Source: Telluribacter roseus
Lineage (GTDB): Bacteria; Bacteroidota; Bacteroidia; Cytophagales; Spirosomataceae
Direction: 5' to 3'
DNA length: 64,000 bases
Assembly (NCBI RefSeq): GCF_017355915.2
Contig: NZ_JAFEUV020000014.1
Coordinates: 1 to 64,000, forward strand
Shown here: positions 60,274 through 64,000 of the stretch, in pieces
Numbering within the stretch: position 1 is the stretch's first letter
Layout: every line of letters begins with the position of its first letter
Program-made: the position numbers and the translations under genes
The notes under the pieces: model-generated
Database searches by the model: none
The model's input: the letters and a program-made list of their open reading frames with translations, nothing else
Told to the model about the DNA's origin: nothing

Positions 60274-61542
60274 ATGAAGCGAGCGACCGAGCTGACAGCT
60301 ATTTTACTCCTGATCTGGATGGGGGCTTTGACCTGCGCTACGGCACAGAAGCTCACGGTATCCAAGGAGAAGTATGGCTTTTTTCTGGAAGGTAACCGTC
60401 GGTTTATACGGATTCCTTTTGAGCTTCACTCCAATCTTATTCTTGTCCCCGTACAGATCAACGGCTCCGATACACTTCGTTTTATACTGGATACGGGCGT
60501 AAGTACTACCATAGTTACAGATCCCAAGGCACTGGATAGCAGCAAACTGCGACTTACTCGCAAGGTAAGCCTGGCCGGAGCGGGTGAAGGCATTGACTTG
60601 TCGGCGCATGTGGCCATAGACAATGCCCTGTCTATGCACCAGATGAAGGCCAACCACCACAACATGATCGTGCTGGACAAGGATGTACTACACCTGGCCG
60701 AATACGTAGGGGTACCGGTCCATGGCATATTCGGACACGAGATATTTAATAATTTCATAGTTACGATTGATTTCACGGCCAAAGAGCTCATACTGATGAA
60801 GCCCGGCACCTACCGGTACCGCACCAGCAAAGGTGATCGCTACCCCATTACCATCGAAGATACCAAGCCCTTTACGAGTGCGGTAGCTCTTCTGGCCGAT
60901 GGGCGCGAGCATCCCATCCGGGTAGTTATAGATACGGGCGCCGGCCATGCCCTGCTCCTGGACAGATCGTCGGATGAACGTATACAACTTCCCGAAAAGC
61001 TGGTACGCACCCAGGTAGGCCGCGGCCTCAACGGAGTCATCAACGGTAGCCTGGGCCGTATAGATCGAGTTAGGTTCGGAAGGTTTGAGCTGGATAATGT
61101 ACTGGCTTCCTTTCCGGATAGCAGTGCCTTTGGGGCCAAGTTACCTGACCGGGGCAGCCGGCATGGCAATATTGGGTGCGAACTGCTTCGTCGCTTCAAG
61201 GTAACCATGAACTATCAGGAGGGCTATATGGTACTTAAGCCCATTAAGAAACGCTTTAAGGAAAGCTTTGAACATGATATGAGCGGCCTGGAACTGCGTG
61301 CCCAGGGAACTGATCTCCGCTCCTACATGGTTCAGCACATAGCTGAGGGGTCTCCGGCAGCCTATGCAGGACTGCAGCAGGGAGACCAGCTACTATTTGT
61401 GAATGATCGTCCGGTACAGGATATGAATATCAGTGAAATCTACAAGCTTATGCAGAAGGGCGATGGAGAGGAGATAGAGCTGCTTGTTAAACGGGATGGG
61501 AAGATGTTCTTTACGAAACTTGTACTCCGGCGACTGATTTGA
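60274..61542 (+). CDS. Retropepsin-like aspartyl protease with PDZ domain
   Basis: A 422-residue exported protein (signal peptide LTAILLLIWMGALTCATAQ). Two aspartyl-protease halves are visible in one chain: FILDTGVSTTIVT near residue 71 and VVIDTGAGHALLLD near residue 217, each with the catalytic DTG. NIGCELLRRFKVTMNY is a typical closing segment. A PDZ domain forms the C-terminal 90 residues (EGSPAAYAGLQQGDQLLFVN). Such proteins occur widely in Bacteroidota and may process envelope proteins; the substrate is not known. mnmD follows 21 bp downstream. Confidence 0.85.
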   Translation: MKRATELTAILLLIWMGALTCATAQKLTVSKEKYGFFLEGNRRFIRIPFELHSNLILVPVQINGSDTLRFILDTGVSTTIVTDPKALDSSKLRLTRKVSLAGAGEGIDLSAHVAIDNALSMHQMKANHHNMIVLDKDVLHLAEYVGVPVHGIFGHEIFNNFIVTIDFTAKELILMKPGTYRYRTSKGDRYPITIEDTKPFTSAVALLADGREHPIRVVIDTGAGHALLLDRSSDERIQLPEKLVRTQVGRGLNGVINGSLGRIDRVRFGRFELDNVLASFPDSSAFGAKLPDRGSRHGNIGCELLRRFKVTMNYQEGYMVLKPIKKRFKESFEHDMSGLELRAQGTDLRSYMVQHIAEGSPAAYAGLQQGDQLLFVNDRPVQDMNISEIYKLMQKGDGEEIELLVKRDGKMFFTKLVLRRLI

Positions 61543-61563
61543 CCTAAACAGATTTACGTTTTT

Positions 61564-62247
61564 ATGCCTCATTCTGCAGCTGCACGCTCTGGCCGTCTGG
61601 TTTTTACCGCCGACGGCTCCAATTCCCTTTATAATATAGAATTAGACCAGCACTACCACTCCATGCAGGGCGCCCTGCAGGAGTCCCGGCATGTGTTTAT
61701 TAATCTGGGCCTCAAGCCCGCGCTGGAGCAGGCTGACACACTAGTCCGTATTTTTGAGATGGGCTTCGGTACGGGGCTAAATGCCCTGCTGGCCTGGCAA
61801 CAGGCCGATATATTTCAGAAGCCTGTCCAGTACGTGGGGGTGGAAGCCTACCCCATAGCCGACGAAGAAGTAGCCGGCCTGAACTTCGATGAGATTACGG
61901 GGAAGGCGGGGCTGGCCCAACTCCATAAGGCTCCCTGGTCAGAAGACATCAAAGTTTCGGACTATTTCTCCTTCCGTAAGGAGCATACGACTCTGGAGGG
62001 ATTTACTCCTGCGGATGCTCTTTTTGATGTTATATTTTACGATGCGTTTTCTCCCAGTGCCCAGCCCGAGTTGTGGACAGAGGAGGTATTCACCAAGATA
62101 GCCGCCATGACCCGTACCGGTGGTGTACTTGTGACCTACTCAGCCAAAGGGAGCGTGCGCCGGGCGCTGGACGCCGTCGGCTTTCAAGTCGAAAAGCACC
62201 CGGGGCCGGGACGAAAGCGGGAAGTAGTGAGGGCCATTCGTAGGTAG
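61564..62247 (+). CDS. mnmD: tRNA 5-methylaminomethyl-2-thiouridine methyltransferase
   Basis: A 227-residue SAM-dependent methyltransferase matching stand-alone MnmD, the methylating half of MnmC, which finishes mnm5s2U at tRNA wobble position 34. The start has TADGSNSLYNIELDQHYHS, then a SAM-binding block IFEMGFGTGLNALLAWQQ, and the catalytic-region FYDAFSPSAQPELWTEEVF. The C-terminal VTYSAKGSVRRALDAVGF and GPGRKREVVRA are characteristic. No FAD-dependent MnmC half is fused. Confidence 0.92.
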   Translation: MPHSAAARSGRLVFTADGSNSLYNIELDQHYHSMQGALQESRHVFINLGLKPALEQADTLVRIFEMGFGTGLNALLAWQQADIFQKPVQYVGVEAYPIADEEVAGLNFDEITGKAGLAQLHKAPWSEDIKVSDYFSFRKEHTTLEGFTPADALFDVIFYDAFSPSAQPELWTEEVFTKIAAMTRTGGVLVTYSAKGSVRRALDAVGFQVEKHPGPGRKREVVRAIRR

Positions 62248-62261
62248 GCTCCCCCTGTCAC

Positions 62262-63365
62262 TTATTTAGCTCCCTCGTTGAAGAAGACAGCCAGTCCGTC
62301 TTTTCCGGCTACTACTATATCGTTGCGGCCGGTCTTTCGGAGATCGGCCACGGCGAAGTAAATACCCGTGCCTTTGCCCTCACCTGCCGGTCCGTGGGAA
62401 ATAATGTGCTTGGTAAACTTTCCTTTATCAAGTGTAAAGTAGTACAGCCCTACGGGGTCTTCGGCACCGGGGTCTTTCCCATTGTGGGCGCGGTAGCGCT
62501 TGCCGGTCACCAGCTCAGGCTTGCCATCGCCGGTCACATCTACCCACTCCATAGCATGGTACTGCGAGTTTTTGTCGTCGATGATGTGCTTGGTCCAGGC
62601 GCGTTGCCCATTGGCGCCGGGCTTCTGTTCGTACCAGTTCAGGCCATACCCGTGCCCCTGTCCCACGATGAGGTCGTTCCGGCCGTCGCCATTGACATCC
62701 ACTACCAAGATGGGGACACTGGTAGTACCCAGCGAAAACTCCTTGTGCAGGGTCCAGTTCGGCGCCTGCAGCCAGCCATCACTTACTATAAAGTCCCCCT
62801 TGCCGTCCCCGTTGATATCTCCGAATCCCAGCCCATGTCCCTGGGTAGGTGCTACATCTATCTGCTTAAACATTCCCCCCGGCTGGTGCTTGAAGTATTT
62901 GAGCGGATGTCCGGGAGTGTTAGGACATATCTCAAGGGTACCGTCGCCATCTACATCCCACGCACGGCTACATTCCACATTGCCTACCTTTGCCAGCTCA
63001 TGCCGGACCCAGGGCTTGTCGCCCTTATTTTCCATCCAGCGCAGGGTACCATCAAACCAGCCACCGGTGATGAAGTCGGTGCGGCCATCGCCATTCACAT
63101 CGAAGGGAATGGTCGAGAAATCATCATAGTACTGGTTTTTACGGGGCTGGTTGTCGATCAGATAGCGATTACGGAACCGCGGGCCCTTGTACCAGAAATC
63201 ACCCGATACAATATCCAGCGTATCGTCATTGTCGACATCGAACACTCCCACCGACTCATAGCTTTCGGCAGCTACAAAATAACGGGAGAAAGAAACAGGA
63301 GCTTTTTGGGGCTCCGTTGAGGCGGTAGCAGCCAGCAGAATAGCCAGAAGTGTAACGTAGCGCAT
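62262..63365 (-). CDS. Secreted FG-GAP/VCBS-repeat protein
   Basis: A 367-residue exported protein with a short signal peptide (MRYVTLLAILLAATAS). It consists mainly of beta-propeller-like FG-GAP repeats, each with a calcium-type loop: DVDNDDTLDIV, DVNGDGRTDFI, DVDGDGTLEIC, DINGDGKGDFI, DVNGDGRNDLI and DVTGDGKPELV. The last repeat is DLRKTGRNDIV. This count fits one seven-bladed propeller. Such proteins may bind carbohydrates or act as small adhesins; catalytic residues are not seen and no T9SS tail is present. Confidence 0.85.
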   Translation of the reverse strand: MRYVTLLAILLAATASTEPQKAPVSFSRYFVAAESYESVGVFDVDNDDTLDIVSGDFWYKGPRFRNRYLIDNQPRKNQYYDDFSTIPFDVNGDGRTDFITGGWFDGTLRWMENKGDKPWVRHELAKVGNVECSRAWDVDGDGTLEICPNTPGHPLKYFKHQPGGMFKQIDVAPTQGHGLGFGDINGDGKGDFIVSDGWLQAPNWTLHKEFSLGTTSVPILVVDVNGDGRNDLIVGQGHGYGLNWYEQKPGANGQRAWTKHIIDDKNSQYHAMEWVDVTGDGKPELVTGKRYRAHNGKDPGAEDPVGLYYFTLDKGKFTKHIISHGPAGEGKGTGIYFAVADLRKTGRNDIVVAGKDGLAVFFNEGAK

Positions 63366-63680
63366 AAACAGATGGTAGATATAGTAGTAGTTACGCCTAA
63401 TAAAGTCGCGCGCCTTCCCGAAAATACTGCCCTGCTACCAATTGTTATTGCGCCCTTCTTAAAGATAACTACATCAGTTGGCATAGTTCTTTGGCCCTTT
63501 AGAGAAGAGCAATACAGGCCCCGGCTACGTGCTAACAGGCACTACCGGCGTCTTAATCTTATGAGAACTTACAGGTACGTAGATGCTATATATCCCACCC
63601 TGAAAAAGACAAGGACGCCTTGCGGGCGTCCTTCCAGAGATTATACCTATGTAATTCGGAATACTGATTGCAACCGCTTA
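63366..63680. other. Spacer with terminator and probable promoter region
   Basis: No gene is seen. It contains the terminator of the minus-strand TraR/DksA gene and the upstream region of the FG-GAP gene. Confidence 0.6.
63604..63633 (-). terminator. Terminator of the TraR/DksA gene
   Basis: AAGGACGCC (63611-63619) pairs with GGCGTCCTT (63625-63633). On the minus strand the hairpin is followed by GTCTTTTT. Confidence 0.85.
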
Positions 63681-64000
63681 TTAGCTTACGCGCTTAAGCT
63701 TTGCTTCGATAGTCTGCTGCGTATGAGGCACTACCCGCAACCGTTCTTTAGGAATAAGCTTTCCGGTATCAATACAGACACCGTACGTACCATTCTTAAT
63801 ACGAATCAGAGCGTTTTCCAGCTGTGTTGCATACTTCTGCAGGCGAGCCGCCAGCTGGCTCAGGTTTTCACGTTCGCTGGCATCAGCGCCGTCTTCCAGA
63901 AGTTTAGCCGTACCTGCTGTATTGTCCGTACCGCTATCGTTCTTTTTGCTAAGGGTCTCCTTAATGTAATTAAGTTCGCTTCTTGCTTCATCAAGCTTCC
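63681..64000 (-). CDS. TraR/DksA-family transcription factor without zinc cysteines (partial)
   Basis: The last 106 codons of a gene entering from the right end. A coiled-coil-like helix (EARSELNYIKETLSKK) is followed by DGADASERENLSQLAARLQK, LENALIRIKNGTYGVCIDTG and a C-terminal KLIPKERLRVVPHTQQTIEA. This is the DksA/TraR fold, which works in the secondary channel of RNA polymerase. Of the four zinc cysteines only one remains (YGVC); the second is Thr, and the last two are absent. This degenerate finger is common in Bacteroidota members. The N terminus lies outside the window. Confidence 0.88.
   Translation of the reverse strand, partial: KLDEARSELNYIKETLSKKNDSGTDNTAGTAKLLEDGADASERENLSQLAARLQKYATQLENALIRIKNGTYGVCIDTGKLIPKERLRVVPHTQQTIEAKLKRVS

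Noticed and set aside
62394-63320. 308-codon plus-strand frame opposite the FG-GAP gene
   Set aside because: Antisense of clear repeated calcium-loop motifs.
63681-64000. TraR/DksA protein as broken because its zinc finger is incomplete
   Set aside because: Loss of the zinc cysteines with retention of the surrounding residues is common in Bacteroidota members, so it is more likely normal than damaged.

Overview
The window looks like chromosome of a Bacteroidota bacterium, most likely of the order Cytophagales (Spirosomaceae-like). This rests on several visible traits. Secreted proteins end in type IX secretion (T9SS) sorting domains. There are -7 boxes of the TAnnTTTG type. An RprX/RprY-like sensor-regulator pair is present. 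The nuo operon has separate nuoC and nuoD and a short nuoG. The TraR/DksA-family protein lacks zinc cysteines, and FtsX-type permeases carry an N-terminal prefix domain. I had no database, so the taxon is an inference.

Layout. 1-7.8 kb: AT-rich exopolysaccharide cluster (GT61, GT2, WcaI-like GT4, WcaJ-like initiating phosphotransferase), with gene remnants and one complete IS3-family element (1936-3371). 8-15 kb: a coiled-coil lipoprotein, hemB, an OmpR-type regulator and its histidine kinase, and a small secreted protein, separated by repeat-rich spacers. 15.2-20.9 kb: PadR regulator plus two large FtsX/MacB-type permeases. 21-23.9 kb: a serine hydrolase overlapping a LytS/LytTR two-component pair. 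24-31.5 kb: adk, obgE and two paralogous secreted SASA-type esterases. 31.7-39.9 kb: complex I genes nuoABCDEFGHIJ, with nuoKLMN absent. 40-50 kb: CPBP protease, GDPD, NlpC/P60, HupE, M1 peptidase, YheT hydrolase, 2-hydroxyacid dehydrogenase, a B12-type MerR regulator and a carotenoid enzyme. 50-64 kb: tRNA-His, superoxide dismutase, tadA, a 1301-residue Ig-repeat protein, a GH3/beta-lactamase fusion, a rhodanese lipoprotein, tpiA, an aspartyl protease with PDZ, mnmD, an FG-GAP protein and a TraR/DksA protein cut by the window end.

The most unusual observation is in the IS3 element. Its ends are intact (imperfect inverted repeats beginning TG, 4-bp target duplication GGAC), but its two transposase frames are broken at six places by GC-rich 14-16-nt hairpins. 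All six fit one plan: GC, zero or one base, a 4-bp stem, a 3-4-nt loop, the complementary stem, then T. The stems covary between copies. Removing all five in orfB gives a stop-free 294-codon transposase with its DDE residues, and the split catalytic Glu codon becomes GAG again. Related palindromes lie in several intergenic spacers, one of them inside a TCATTCAC octamer array whose phase is restored when it is removed. This looks like a family of very short palindromic insertion elements. How they move, and whether they are skipped during expression, cannot be told from sequence alone.

The rest is mainly housekeeping and cell-envelope biology: surface polysaccharide export, T9SS-secreted carbohydrate enzymes and adhesin-like proteins, envelope-stress signalling, respiration and carotenoid regulation.
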